Positions 33,556 through 42,718 of a DNA stretch of 64,000 nucleotides are shown here, piece by piece (the first letter of the stretch is position 1; each line of letters opens with the position of its first letter). The notes below the pieces were generated by a model that did not search any database, was not told the DNA's origin, and saw only the letters and a list, made by a program, of their open reading frames with translations. The position numbers and the translations under genes were made by a program. Location of the stretch: contig NZ_JAKCMV010000001.1 of assembly GCF_021440515.1 (NCBI RefSeq), positions 58,013 to 122,012 on the forward strand. Direction: 5' to 3'. The DNA comes from Enterobacter asburiae (GTDB taxonomy: Bacteria > Pseudomonadota > Gammaproteobacteria > Enterobacterales > Enterobacteriaceae).

Positions 33556-34329
33556 GTGGATAAGGCTGTCATCCTGCCGGAAAAGAAGCAGTACCAGGAA
33601 ATTGGCGAGGATTTGCGCGCCCAAATTATCCAGGGTCATTATCCCGTTGGCTCGCGCCTGCCGCCGGAGCGTAATATCGCGGAAACCTACGGCGTGAGCC
33701 GCACCATCGTGCGTGAGGCGCTGCTGATGCTGGAGCTTCAGGGCACGGTGGATATCCGTCAGGGATCGGGCGTGTACGTCATGCGCATCCCGGAAGAGCA
33801 TGAAAACGAGGAAGAGCGCTTTCTCAACAGCGACGTGGGCCCGTTTGAGATTTTGCAGGCGCGCCAGCTGCTGGAAAGCAACATCGCCGCCTTTGCCGCC
33901 AAAATGGCAACCCGCGCGGATATCGACAACCTGCGCCGCATCATCGAGCAGGAGCAGCGCGCGATTGCCGCCGACGACAACAGCCAGGACAACAACAAAA
34001 TGTTCCATCTGGTGCTGGCGGGCGCCACGCAAAACCAGATGCTGCTGGCGACCGTCGAAAGCGTCTGGCACCACATGGACAGCAGCCCGCTGTGGCAGCA
34101 GTTTAACGTCCATATCGCCAGCCGCGCGTACCGCCTGAAATGGCTGGGCGACCGCCAGACCATTCTCGCCGCGCTGCGTCGTCGCGACGTGATGGGCGCC
34201 TGGCAGGCGATGTTCCAGCATCTCGAAAACGTGAAAAAGAGCCTGCTTGAGCTGTCCGACGAAGACGCGCCGGACTTCGACGGCTATCTGTTTGAGTCCG
34301 TTCCCGTCTTTCAGGGGAAGCTGGTGTGA
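33556..34329 (+). CDS. GntR/FadR-type regulator similar to UxuR and ExuR
   Basis: This 257-residue regulator has an N-terminal winged helix (RLPPERNIAETYGVSRTIVREALLMLELQ region) and a C-terminal FCD effector domain containing GPFEILQARQLLESNIA, AMFQHLENVKKSLLE and FDGYLFESVP. These phrases are shared with the hexuronate repressors UxuR and ExuR. It lies 75 bp after the glycosidase gene and its stop codon overlaps the start of the acetyltransferase gene. A regulator of this type is unusual in a PTS beta-glucoside operon and may sense a uronate or its derivative. Function is unknown. Confidence 0.86.
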   Translation: MDKAVILPEKKQYQEIGEDLRAQIIQGHYPVGSRLPPERNIAETYGVSRTIVREALLMLELQGTVDIRQGSGVYVMRIPEEHENEEERFLNSDVGPFEILQARQLLESNIAAFAAKMATRADIDNLRRIIEQEQRAIAADDNSQDNNKMFHLVLAGATQNQMLLATVESVWHHMDSSPLWQQFNVHIASRAYRLKWLGDRQTILAALRRRDVMGAWQAMFQHLENVKKSLLELSDEDAPDFDGYLFESVPVFQGKLV

Positions 34330-34802
34330 ACATTCTGCCGCTGTACGCCGCGCCGCAGTTTGCCGAAAAGGTTATCGACTGGATCTGGACGGCCTTTGGC
34401 GACGGGCTGCCGCGCACCTTTTTCCAGAGCATTGTCGATCACAGCCAGACGCCCGGCGCGCTGCCGCTCACCTTTATTGCCGTCGAGGGTGACAGGCTTC
34501 TCGGCACCGTCGGGCTATGGCGCTGTGATTTGATTTCGCGCCAGGACATCTGCCCGTGGCTGGCGGCGCTGTACGTCGATGAGGCCGCGCGCGGAAAAGG
34601 GCTGGCAGGAGAGTTGCAAAAACATGTGCAGGCGTATGCGCTAAGCGCCGGGTACACCGAGCTGCATCTGTGGTCGGCCTGCCGCGACTTCTACGAAGGC
34701 TACGGCTGGCAGTACGTGGGCGACGCGCTGGAATACCCGGATAAAACCGTCCATCTGTACCGTTATTCGCTGGTGGCGTCTGCGGGTGGCACCACCGAGT
34801 GA
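34326..34802 (+). CDS. GNAT-family N-acetyltransferase
   Basis: This 158-residue acetyltransferase has the acetyl-CoA binding segment YVDEAARGKGLAGELQ and a late core strand with LHLWSACRDFYEGYGWQ. The start codon is GTG, placed in a GTGTGA overlap with the GntR stop codon, so it is translationally coupled to the regulator. It ends inside the convergent galR gene by 40 bp. The acceptor could be a sugar amine, an antibiotic or a metabolite of this operon; nothing here decides it. Confidence 0.82.
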   Translation: MNILPLYAAPQFAEKVIDWIWTAFGDGLPRTFFQSIVDHSQTPGALPLTFIAVEGDRLLGTVGLWRCDLISRQDICPWLAALYVDEAARGKGLAGELQKHVQAYALSAGYTELHLWSACRDFYEGYGWQYVGDALEYPDKTVHLYRYSLVASAGGTTE

Positions 34803-35779
34803 CGGCGCACCAGCGTCGGGCTGAACAGGTGCGTAATGTCCGGCGGCGGGTTTTTATCCGCCAGCGCTAGCGCCAGCTCTGCCGCCTGGGTGGCCATCGT
34901 CACGATAGGGTAGCGCACGGTGGTCAGGCGAGGGCGCACGTAGCGCGCCACCAGCACATCATCAAAACCGATCAGCGAAATCTCCGCAGGCACCTCAATC
35001 CCGTTATCGTTTAATACCCCCATTGCCCCGGCGGCCATCGAGTCGTTATAGCTGGCAACGGCGGTGAAATTGCGCCCGCGTCCCAGCAGTTCGGTCATGG
35101 CCTGCTCGCCGCCGCTTTCGTCCGGCTCGCCGTAGGCCACCAGCCGATCGTTGCACGGCAGATTATTTTCCCGCAGCGCGTCGTAATAGCCCTGAAGACG
35201 GTCTTCGGCGTCGGAAATGGGGTGGTTAGAGCACAGGTAGCCGATGCGGGTATGGCCCTGCTGGATCAGGTGGCGGGTGGCAAGCCACGCGCCGTAGCGG
35301 TCGTCGAGCGCCACGCAGCGCTTTTCGTAGCCGGGAATAATGCGGTTAATCAGCACCATGCCGGGGATCTGCTTCATCAGATGGATAAGCTCGGCATCCG
35401 GCAGCATTTTGGCGTGCACCACCAGCGCGGCGCAGCGGTGGCGGATCAGCTGTTCGATGGCCTGGCGCTCTTTTTGCTCGTTATGATAGCCATTGCCGAT
35501 CAGCAGGAAATTGCCGGTCTGATAGGACACCTGTTCCACCGCTTTAACCATCGCGCCGAAGAAGGGATCGGACACGTCGCCCACCACCAGCCCCACGGTC
35601 TCGGTCGACTGCTGCGCAAGGGCGCGGGCGTTGGCGTTGGGGTGGTAATTGAGCGATTCCATGGCGCTTTGCACTGCCTGGCGTGATGCGTCGCTGGCCT
35701 TAGGGGAGTCGTTAATCACGCGCGACACCGTCGCAACGGAAACACCGGCCAGACGAGCCACATCCTTTATTGTCGCCAT
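34763..35779 (-). CDS. galR: GalR, galactose operon repressor
   Basis: This 338-residue LacI-family repressor follows E. coli GalR (MATIKDVARLAGVSVATVSRVIN, NANARALAQQ, DPFFGAMVKAVEQV). It controls the gal and mgl genes with galactose as inducer. The 3' end overlaps the acetyltransferase gene by 40 bp. A gal-type operator stands just upstream, suggesting autoregulation. Its position between lysA and omrAB-aas is as in E. coli, apart from the inserted PTS island. Confidence 0.94.
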   Translation of the reverse strand: MATIKDVARLAGVSVATVSRVINDSPKASDASRQAVQSAMESLNYHPNANARALAQQSTETVGLVVGDVSDPFFGAMVKAVEQVSYQTGNFLLIGNGYHNEQKERQAIEQLIRHRCAALVVHAKMLPDAELIHLMKQIPGMVLINRIIPGYEKRCVALDDRYGAWLATRHLIQQGHTRIGYLCSNHPISDAEDRLQGYYDALRENNLPCNDRLVAYGEPDESGGEQAMTELLGRGRNFTAVASYNDSMAAGAMGVLNDNGIEVPAEISLIGFDDVLVARYVRPRLTTVRYPIVTMATQAAELALALADKNPPPDITHLFSPTLVRRHSVVPPADATSE

Positions 35780-35797
35780 TTAATACCTTCTTAGTGG

Positions 35798-35813
35798 GGG
35801 TAAGCGTTTACAC
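35798..35813. promoter_or_regulatory. Gal-type operator upstream of galR
   Basis: GTGTAAACGCTTACCC (read on the minus strand) matches the GalR/GalS consensus at almost all positions and begins 19 bp before the galR start codon. Autoregulation by GalR or GalS is a reasonable inference. Confidence 0.65.
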
Positions 35814-35901
35814 ACGAACTAGTGTTGCGGAAAAGTAGCGCGCATTCAAGGGGCGGGGATTGTTCACACCCGACAAACGTGATGCAGCACATGGCCCGCG
35901 C

Positions 35902-36025
35902 GTGTAATCGTTACACACTCAGGCGTGTCTGAATAATGTCAATCCGAACCTTTAGTTACACTTTGCCTCAGGCTGTTGCGATTGTCCGATAGCGAAGAGA
36001 AGGGCGGGATTGATAGAGTCGAGAT
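35902..36025 (+). promoter_or_regulatory. OmrB promoter region
   Basis: A GTGTAA-TCG-TTACAC dyad (35902-35916) and the direct hexamer GTTACA at 35955 resemble OmpR half-sites, consistent with OmpR-EnvZ control of OmrA and OmrB. A -10-like TGATAGAGT lies at 36011 before the RNA start. OmpR occupancy is an inference. With the two RNAs this explains the 621-bp galR-aas gap. Confidence 0.45.
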
Positions 36026-36107
36026 CCCAGAGGTATTGATAGGTGAAATCAACTCCGGTTGATTAACACGATTTACACCAACCTGCGTTTATACGCAGGT
36101 TTTTTTT
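36026..36107 (+). ncRNA. omrB: OmrB small RNA
   Basis: The gene starts with CCCAGAGGTATTGATAGGTG, the conserved 5' end shared by OmrA and OmrB, and ends in a terminator hairpin ACCTGCG/CGCAGGT followed by eight T residues. Its 82-nt length and its middle sequence fit OmrB of E. coli. With Hfq it base-pairs through its 5' end with mRNAs of outer-membrane proteins such as ompT, cirA and csgD. It lies between galR and aas, as in E. coli. Confidence 0.92.
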
Positions 36108-36222
36108 GCCTAAAGTTCAACCTGTAACAGCAAAAGAAAATATTCACACCTGGTTGCACTTCGGCTCATTCCCTTGCGTTTTCCCGCTGGCGAAGCCTGT
36201 AGCGAACGGCCACAATCAAGAT

Positions 36223-36309
36223 CCCAGAGGTATTGATTGGTGAGAATTCTTAGTACGCATTTCGTACTCATCACTTGCACCAACCTGCGCGGATGCGCAG
36301 GTTTTTTTT
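36223..36309 (+). ncRNA. omrA: OmrA small RNA
   Basis: The 5' end CCCAGAGGTATTGATTGGTG is nearly identical to OmrB, the middle region TACGCATTTCGTA differs, and the terminator AACCTGCGCGGATGCGCAGG plus T-run closes an 87-nt RNA. The tandem arrangement with OmrB is conserved in enterobacteria. A TGTAAC hexamer near 36123 may be an OmpR half-site. Confidence 0.92.
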
Positions 36310-36400
36310 CGTCTGGTTTTTGCTATCGCTCCTGCTGCACTTCTCGTGTAATCTGCCACCATTTACGTTTATCCCACACTGGCTGGCAAAGGGAGTTGAA

Positions 36401-38560
36401 ATGCTTTTTGGGTTCTTCCGTACACTTTTCCGTCTTCTCTTTCGCATCCGCGTCACGGGTGATACCCGGGCACTCAGCGGCGAACGCGTTCTTATCACCC
36501 CGAACCACGTTTCCTTTATAGACGGCATTTTGCTGGCGCTGTTTCTGCCCGTGCGTCCGGTGTTCGCGGTCTATACCTCCATCAGCCAGCAGTGGTATAT
36601 GCGCTGGCTGGCGCCGCTGATTGATTTTGTGCCGCTCGACCCGACCAAACCGATGATGATTAAGCATCTAGTGCGCCTGATTGAGCAGGGGCGTCCGGTG
36701 GTGATCTTCCCGGAAGGGCGCATCTCGGTGACCGGCTCGTTGATGAAAATCTACGACGGCGCGGGCTTTGTCGCCGCCAAATCAAAGGCCACCGTCGTTC
36801 CGCTGCGCATTGAAGGGGCGGAGCTGACCCACTTCAGCCGCCTGAAGGGGCTGGTGAAGCAGCGCCTGTTCCCGAAAATTACTCTGCATATTCTGCCGCC
36901 AACGACCCTGCCGATGCCGGACGCGCCGCGCGCCCGCGATCGCCGTAAAATCGCCGGGGAGATGCTGCACCAGATCATGATGGAAGCGCGCATGGCGATC
37001 CGCCCGCGCGAAACGCTCTACGAATCGCTGCTGTCGGCCCAGTACCGCTACGGCGCGAAGAAAAACTGCATTGAAGACGTCAACTTCACGCCGGACACCT
37101 ACCGCAAGCTGCTGACCAAAACGCTGTTTGTCGGGCGCATCCTTGAGAAGTACAGCAAGCAGGGCGAGAAGATTGGCCTGATGCTGCCTAACGCCGGGAT
37201 CAGCGCGGCGGTGATTTTCGGCGCCGTGTCGCGCGGGCGTATTCCGGCGATGATGAACTATACGGCGGGCGTCAAAGGGCTGACCAGCGCCATCACCGCC
37301 GCGCAAATCAACACCGTCTTTACCTCGCGCCAGTTCCTCGATAAAGGCAAGCTGTGGCACCTGCCGGAACAGCTGACCCAGGTGCGCTGGGTATTTTTAG
37401 AAGATCTCAAAGCGGACGTGACCACCGCCGATAAGCTGTGGATCTTCGCGCACCTGCTGGCCCCGCGTCTGGCGCAGGTCAAACAGCAGCCGGAAGATGC
37501 GGCGATTATCCTCTTTACCTCCGGTTCAGAAGGCAACCCGAAAGGGGTGGTGCATAGCCACAAGAGCATTCTGGCAAACGTCGAGCAGATCAAAACTATC
37601 GCTGACTTTACGGCCAGCGATCGCTTTATGTCCGCGCTGCCGCTGTTCCACTCCTTCGGCCTGACCGTTGGCCTGTTTACCCCGCTGCTGACCGGCGCGG
37701 AGGTCTTCCTCTACCCAAGCCCGCTGCACTACCGCGTAGTGCCGGAGCTGGTCTATGACCGTAACTGCACCGTGCTGTTCGGCACCTCGACCTTCCTCGG
37801 CCACTATGCCCGCTTCGCCAACCCGTATGACTTCTACCGCCTGCGCTACGTGGTCGCGGGCGCGGAGAAACTTCAGGACAGCACCCGCCAGGTCTGGCAG
37901 GACAAGTTTGGGATTCGCATTCTGGAAGGCTACGGGGTGACGGAGTGTGCGCCGGTGGTCTCTATCAACGTGCCGATGGCGGCGAAACCGGGCACCGTTG
38001 GCCGTATTTTGCCGGGAATGGACGCGCGCCTGATGGCGGTGCCGGGCATCGAAGAGGGCGGTCGTTTGCAGCTCAAAGGGCCAAACGTGATGAACGGCTA
38101 TCTGCGCGTGGAGCACCCTGGCGTGCTGGAAGCGCCAACGGCTGAAAACGTTAACGGTGAAATCGAGACCGGCTGGTACGACACGGGCGATATCGTGCGC
38201 TTTGACGAGCAGGGCTTCGTGCAGATCCAGGGGCGCGCAAAACGCTTCGCCAAGATTGCCGGTGAGATGGTGTCGCTGGAGATGGTCGAGCAGCTCGCCA
38301 CGGCGGTATCAGCTGAGAAAATGCACGCTACGGCGGTGAAAAGCGATGCCAGCAAAGGTGAAGCGCTGGTGCTGTTTACTACCGACAGCGAGCTGACGCG
38401 CGAGCAGCTATTGCAACATGCGCGCTCGCACGGCATCCCTGAGCTGGCCGTGCCGCGCGATATTCGCTATCTCAAGCAGCTTCCGGTGCTGGGCAGCGGT
38501 AAACCTGATTTCGTTACCCTGAAAAGCATGGTCGAAGAGGCGGAACAGAAAAATGCATAA
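36401..38560 (+). CDS. aas: Aas, bifunctional acyl-ACP synthetase / lysophospholipid acyltransferase
   Basis: This 719-residue inner-membrane enzyme re-acylates lysophosphatidylethanolamine. The N-terminal PlsC-type domain has NHVSFID (His36, Asp41). The C-terminal adenylating domain has the AMP-binding loop [11 protein letters not shown] and [10 protein letters not shown] chose the ATG at 36401 with GGGAG upstream because it gives the E. coli N-terminus MLFGFFR; the longer frame from 36275 overlaps the OmrA terminator. It overlaps lplT by 8 bp, forming the lysophospholipid recycling operon. Confidence 0.95.
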   Translation: MLFGFFRTLFRLLFRIRVTGDTRALSGERVLITPNHVSFIDGILLALFLPVRPVFAVYTSISQQWYMRWLAPLIDFVPLDPTKPMMIKHLVRLIEQGRPVVIFPEGRISVTGSLMKIYDGAGFVAAKSKATVVPLRIEGAELTHFSRLKGLVKQRLFPKITLHILPPTTLPMPDAPRARDRRKIAGEMLHQIMMEARMAIRPRETLYESLLSAQYRYGAKKNCIEDVNFTPDTYRKLLTKTLFVGRILEKYSKQGEKIGLMLPNAGISAAVIFGAVSRGRIPAMMNYTAGVKGLTSAITAAQINTVFTSRQFLDKGKLWHLPEQLTQVRWVFLEDLKADVTTADKLWIFAHLLAPRLAQVKQQPEDAAIILFTSGSEGNPKGVVHSHKSILANVEQIKTIADFTASDRFMSALPLFHSFGLTVGLFTPLLTGAEVFLYPSPLHYRVVPELVYDRNCTVLFGTSTFLGHYARFANPYDFYRLRYVVAGAEKLQDSTRQVWQDKFGIRILEGYGVTECAPVVSINVPMAAKPGTVGRILPGMDARLMAVPGIEEGGRLQLKGPNVMNGYLRVEHPGVLEAPTAENVNGEIETGWYDTGDIVRFDEQGFVQIQGRAKRFAKIAGEMVSLEMVEQLATAVSAEKMHATAVKSDASKGEALVLFTTDSELTREQLLQHARSHGIPELAVPRDIRYLKQLPVLGSGKPDFVTLKSMVEEAEQKNA

Positions 38561-39746
38561 GTCAGCGCACGCTAACACCTCAATCTGGTCGAAAGGCATG
38601 ATGGCGGTGATTGCCGCCCAGTTTCTCTCTGCGTTTGGCGATAACGCGCTGCTGTTTGCCACGCTGGCGCTGCTGAAAGCGGAGTTCTACCCCGACTGGA
38701 GCCAGCCGATCCTCCAGATGGTGTTTGTGGGCGCTTACATCATTTTTGCCCCCTTCGTCGGGCAGGTAGCGGACAGTTTTCCGAAAGGCCGGGTGATGAT
38801 GTTCGCCAACAGCCTGAAGCTCCTGGGTGCCGCGAGTATCTGCTTTGGCGTTAACCCCTTTATCGGCTATACGCTGGTGGGGATTGGCGCGGCGGCCTAC
38901 TCGCCGGCGAAGTACGGCATTCTGGGCGAGCTGACAACCGGGGATAAGCTGGTTAAGGCCAACGGCCTGATGGAGTCATCCACCATTGCGGCGATCCTGC
39001 TCGGCTCCGTGGCGGGCGGCATTTTCGCCGACTGGCACGTGCTGGCGGCGCTCGGTATTTGCGCCGTGGTGTACGGCGGGGCGGTGATCGCCAACCTGTT
39101 TATTCCGAAGCTGGCCGTGGCGCGCCCGGGGCAGTCGTGGCGCTTTACCCCCATGACCGGAAGCTTTTTCAACGCCTGCCGCGTGCTGTGGCGCAACGGG
39201 GAAACCCGCTTTTCGCTGATGGGCACCAGCCTGTTCTGGGGGGCGGGCGTGACGCTGCGTTTCCTGCTGGTGCTGTGGGTGCCGACCGCGCTCGGCATCA
39301 CCGATAACGCCACGCCAACCTATCTTAACGCGATGGTCGCTATCGGGATTGTCGCTGGCGCGGGGGCAGCGGCAAAGCTGGTGACGCTTGAAACCGTTGC
39401 GCGCTGCATGCCGGCGGGGATTTTGATTGGCGTGGCGGTGCTGTTTTTCGCCTTGCAGCACGCGCTGCTTCCGGCCTATTTGCTGCTGATCCTGATCGGT
39501 ATTCTCGGCGGATTCTTCGTGGTGCCGCTTAACGCGCTGCTTCAGGATCGCGGCAAGCAGACCGTCGGCTCCGGGAACGCCATCGCGGTGCAAAACCTGG
39601 GCGAGAACACCGCCATGCTGGTGATGCTGGGGCTCTACTCGCTGGCGGTCAAAGTGGGCGTGCCGGTCGTGGGCATTGGCGTGGGGTTTGGCGCGCTCTT
39701 TGCGCTGGCGATCGCCGGGCTGTGGATTTGGCAGCGTCGGCGATGA
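38553..39746 (+). CDS. lplT: LplT, lysophospholipid flippase
   Basis: This 397-residue major-facilitator-type protein has about twelve membrane segments and flips lysophosphatidylethanolamine from the outer to the inner leaflet for Aas. Start and aas stop overlap as ATGCATAA, so translation is coupled. The N-terminus [26 protein letters not shown] matches E. coli LplT. Confidence 0.94.
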   Translation: MHKSAHANTSIWSKGMMAVIAAQFLSAFGDNALLFATLALLKAEFYPDWSQPILQMVFVGAYIIFAPFVGQVADSFPKGRVMMFANSLKLLGAASICFGVNPFIGYTLVGIGAAAYSPAKYGILGELTTGDKLVKANGLMESSTIAAILLGSVAGGIFADWHVLAALGICAVVYGGAVIANLFIPKLAVARPGQSWRFTPMTGSFFNACRVLWRNGETRFSLMGTSLFWGAGVTLRFLLVLWVPTALGITDNATPTYLNAMVAIGIVAGAGAAAKLVTLETVARCMPAGILIGVAVLFFALQHALLPAYLLLILIGILGGFFVVPLNALLQDRGKQTVGSGNAIAVQNLGENTAMLVMLGLYSLAVKVGVPVVGIGVGFGALFALAIAGLWIWQRRR

Positions 39747-39760
39747 TCCGTGCGGGCTGA

Positions 39761-39820
39761 TGCCCTCACCCCGACCCTCTCGACCCTGTAGGCCCGGTAA
39801 GCGCAGCGCCACCGGGCAAC
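39761..39820. repeat. Intergenic repeats between lplT and tas
   Basis: A CCCTCACCCCGACCCTCTC element, common between enterobacterial genes, is followed by a REP-like palindrome GGCCCGGTAAGCGCAGCGCC (39787-39820). The first is the partial complement of the element at 45.5 kb. Confidence 0.7.
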
Positions 39821-39829
39821 AATGCTCGA

Positions 39830-40870
39830 TTATGGTGCCGGATAGGTATAAATCTGATGCACCGCTTCAATCTCCGCCAGCACCTCTTCGCTGAGGGTCA
39901 GGTGGAAGCTTTCGACGTTGGTCTTAAGCTGTTCCATCGTCGTTGCGCCAAGCAGGGTGCTGGCAACGAACGGCTGGCGGCGCACAAAGGCCAGCGCCAT
40001 CTGGGCAGGGTCGAGCCCGTGACGTTTTGCGATATCCACATAGGCCGCAACGGCCTTCTGCGTCTGCTCGCCGCTGTAGCGGGTAAAGCGGCTGAACAGC
40101 GTGTTGCGCGCGCCGGCAGGCTTCGCACCGTTCAGGTATTTCCCGGTCAGCGTTCCAAAGCCCAGGCAGGAATAAGCCAGTAATTCGACCTCTTCATACT
40201 GCGACACTTCCGCCAGACCCACTTCATAGCTGCGGTTAAGCAGGCTGTAAGGGTTCTGAATGGTGACGATACGCGGCAGATCGTGCTTATCCGCCAGATG
40301 CAGATAGCGCATCACGCCAAACGCCGTTTCGTTCGACACGCCGATATAGCGAATTTTACCCGCACGCTGGCACTCGGCCAGAGCTTCAAGCGTTTCCAGC
40401 AGCGTCACCACCGGTGCGCTATCCGTCCAGCTGTAGCCAAGCTTGCCGAAGCAGTTGGTCGGGCGCTGCGGCCAGTGAACCTGATACAGATCGAGATAAT
40501 CGGTTTGCAGTCGCTTGAGGCTCTCGTCCAGCGCGGCGCGGATATTTTTACGATCCAGCACCTGGTTCGGACGGATCCCGGCGTCGCTGTTACGCGCGGG
40601 GCCGCTGACTTTCGAGGCGACAATCAGCTTTTCACGGTTGCCGCGCTTCGCCAGCCAGTTGCCGACGTAGGTTTCGGTTAAACCCTGTGTCTCCGGGCGC
40701 GGCGGAACAGGGTACATCTCTGCAACGTCAATCAGGTTAATGCCCTGGCTGACGGCGTAATCGAGTTGCGCATGGGCATCGGCTTCGCTGTTTTGTTCAC
40801 CAAATGTCATCGTGCCCAACCCCAGTTGGCTTATCTCCAGAGAGCTGTGGGGGATACGGTGATAATGCAT
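39830..40870 (-). CDS. tas: Tas, NADP(H)-dependent aldo-keto reductase
   Basis: This 346-residue aldo-keto reductase has the TIM-barrel motifs GINLIDVAEMY (catalytic Asp and Tyr), VASKVSG and GVSNETAFGVM. E. coli Tas is named for suppressing tyrosine auxotrophy in starved cells; its natural substrate is not clear. The gene is transcribed toward lplT, as in E. coli. Confidence 0.93.
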   Translation of the reverse strand: MHYHRIPHSSLEISQLGLGTMTFGEQNSEADAHAQLDYAVSQGINLIDVAEMYPVPPRPETQGLTETYVGNWLAKRGNREKLIVASKVSGPARNSDAGIRPNQVLDRKNIRAALDESLKRLQTDYLDLYQVHWPQRPTNCFGKLGYSWTDSAPVVTLLETLEALAECQRAGKIRYIGVSNETAFGVMRYLHLADKHDLPRIVTIQNPYSLLNRSYEVGLAEVSQYEEVELLAYSCLGFGTLTGKYLNGAKPAGARNTLFSRFTRYSGEQTQKAVAAYVDIAKRHGLDPAQMALAFVRRQPFVASTLLGATTMEQLKTNVESFHLTLSEEVLAEIEAVHQIYTYPAP

Positions 40871-40961
40871 AGCCGGCTTCCTTTACAATGGGCGTCAGGA
40901 ACTCCCCGACGAAGGAATATAAACATGGCAGAGGGGAGGCAAAAGGGGAAGAGAAAAAAGC

Positions 40962-40988
40962 AAAAAGGCCAGCAAGCTACTGACCTTT
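40962..40988 (-). terminator. Terminator after ygdR
   Basis: On the minus strand an AAAGG-CAG/CTG-CCTTT hairpin is followed by a T-rich tail just after the ygdR stop codon. Confidence 0.65.
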
Positions 40989-40994
40989 ATCTGT

Positions 40995-41213
40995 TTATCG
41001 TTCGATAATCTGTGAAACTTCGTCGCGGTTGATCTGCATTTTATTACCCTGCTGGTCGCGGTAGCTTACCAGCCCGGTATCATCGTCAACTTCGGGTTTG
41101 CCGTCGGTCAGGATCATCCTGCCATCCTTTGTCGACATGACATAATCGCTACTACAGCCCGACACGGCAAACGCTAAACCGACCGCAGAAATCAACACCG
41201 CCCATTTTTTCAT
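40995..41213 (-). CDS. ygdR: YgdR, small lipoprotein (DUF903)
   Basis: This 72-residue lipoprotein runs from the ATG at 41213 to an SH3-like C-terminal domain ([21 protein letters not shown]). The signal peptide ends in a lipobox, VSGC, with Cys19 as the lipidation site. The length and sequence match E. coli YgdR; an in-frame extension of ten codons upstream was rejected. Function is unknown. Confidence 0.92.
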   Translation of the reverse strand: MKKWAVLISAVGLAFAVSGCSSDYVMSTKDGRMILTDGKPEVDDDTGLVSYRDQQGNKMQINRDEVSQIIER

Positions 41214-41342
41214 CGTTATCATCCTCACCTGGCTCGTATCCAATCATAGTGTAGTAATAACCTGTTATAACGAAAGGAGAAAGCGGTAAAATCTTAAAAT
41301 CCAGGTGATTATGTTAGATACTGCGCAAATTTGGTTAAAAAA

Positions 41343-42035
41343 CTAGGTTTTGAGTAAGAAATGTCGGGCCAGCAGGGCGCCGGTAAAGTTCTTTTTGAGG
41401 TAAAAACCGCGGGGCAGCGTCAGAATAGGCTCACCCTTCACGCCAATGGCCTCCGTCAGCGCCTTGCTGTTGGCCGCTTTAGGGCGGATCTGCAACACTT
41501 CACCGTGGCGGGCGGTAATACGTTCAACCTGGCCCAGCACAATCATATCCATTAACTCTTCCCAGTCCTGGCTGAGCTGTCGATCCTCTTCTTCATCCGG
41601 ACTCCAGAGCAGCGGTGCCCCCACGCGGCGCTGTGCCAGCGGGATCTGCCTCTCGCCCTCCACCGGCACCCACAGCACGCGCTTAAGCTTATGCCGCACG
41701 TGGCTGGTTTCCCAGGTCACGCCGGTATTGCCCGTCAGCGGTGCCACGCAGACAAAGGTGGTCTCCAGCGGTTTACCCTGGCTGTCGATGGGGATCGTTT
41801 TTAGCTCAACGCCCAGCGCGGCGAAATCCTGCTCCGGTTTACTGCCCGCGCTCGCGCCTAACCACAGCTCCAGCAACATGCCGATCCAGCCTTTATCGCG
41901 TTTCAAATCGTTCGGAATGGGCAGGCCAGCCATTGCCGCCAGCTCGCCCAGCGAATAACCTGCCAGGCGCTGTGCCTGATGCAGCAGCTGTTCCTCACTG
42001 GATGGGGGAGAGAGCAGGGGCGTAAGCGAATGCAT
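41343..42035 (-). CDS. mutH: MutH, methyl-directed mismatch repair endonuclease
   Basis: This 230-residue nuclease nicks the unmethylated strand at hemimethylated GATC after activation by MutS and MutL. The catalytic residues are present: Asp70, Glu77 and Lys79 in [13 protein letters not shown]. The rest follows E. coli MutH closely. It is divergent from rppH, with the DARS2 region between them. Confidence 0.95.
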   Translation of the reverse strand: MHSLTPLLSPPSSEEQLLHQAQRLAGYSLGELAAMAGLPIPNDLKRDKGWIGMLLELWLGASAGSKPEQDFAALGVELKTIPIDSQGKPLETTFVCVAPLTGNTGVTWETSHVRHKLKRVLWVPVEGERQIPLAQRRVGAPLLWSPDEEEDRQLSQDWEELMDMIVLGQVERITARHGEVLQIRPKAANSKALTEAIGVKGEPILTLPRGFYLKKNFTGALLARHFLLKT

Positions 42036-42079
42036 GAAGATGACCTTTTGGTTAAAAAATGAGCTAAGTTTTTATGCGC

Positions 42080-42549
42080 TGTGGATAGAGTTTAACTATT
42101 TCTGTACAGATATTCCATCCATATGATTTATATGTAATTTTAACATTTTAATCGAATCCAAAATGCCGCAAAAACCAGGTTGTTCAATTCTGGTCACTGA
42201 CAATGAACAGGATCTTACACCATGTTATCCACAGAAAAATGGGATAACTGGGAATAACCCCGACTACTGGTTCAATTTACAGCCTTGACGTGGGATAAAA
42301 ATCGAATTTTTACGCAAATTGTGTCTAACTTATTGGCACAATCTGTGGATAAAACCGACGCTGTTCGATCTTTCATCAGCTCGACGATCTCTCGCGTGAC
42401 GATCGTCACGTTATTGGCAGTTTACGCCGTGCTAACAGCATTATTGCTATGATTAATATAGAGTTATTTTTTGGTGTTATCGAGGGTATTTTACCGCTCG
42501 CAAAGGTTGTTCATCGGTAATTCCACACTTCTTCACAACTATATCCACA
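42080..42549. promoter_or_regulatory. DARS2: DARS2, DnaA-reactivating sequence region
   Basis: In E. coli the mutH-rppH intergenic region is DARS2, which promotes ADP-to-ATP exchange on DnaA with IHF and Fis. Here the 683-bp gap contains a perfect DnaA box TTATCCACA at 42225 (+), a perfect TGTGGATAA at 42344 (-), and one-mismatch boxes at 42080 (TGTGGATAG), 42529 (TTCTTCACA) and 42541 (ATATCCACA). A 16-bp palindrome, CGTGACGATCGTCACG, lies at 42395. The remaining gap to rppH holds its promoter. Exact core limits and IHF/Fis sites were not determined. Confidence 0.82.
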
Positions 42550-42718
42550 GAAAACGTGAATAAAATTGCCTTTGCGGACCCTCATCTGTTTATAACTCGA
42601 CTGATATTTGTGAGTTATTCAAATGTTATTAGGTTATAGGCCTGTAAGAGAGTGGTTTACCGCCTCCCTGGAGTGTGAAACAATCATTCATATATAAGGT
42701 TTAGTTTGGGGTAGTCCG

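Noticed and set aside
32317..34221. Minus-strand frame of 634 codons opposite the GH1 and GntR genes
   Set aside because: It spans two real genes on the opposite strand and looks like repetitive His/Val/Arg-rich antisense translation.
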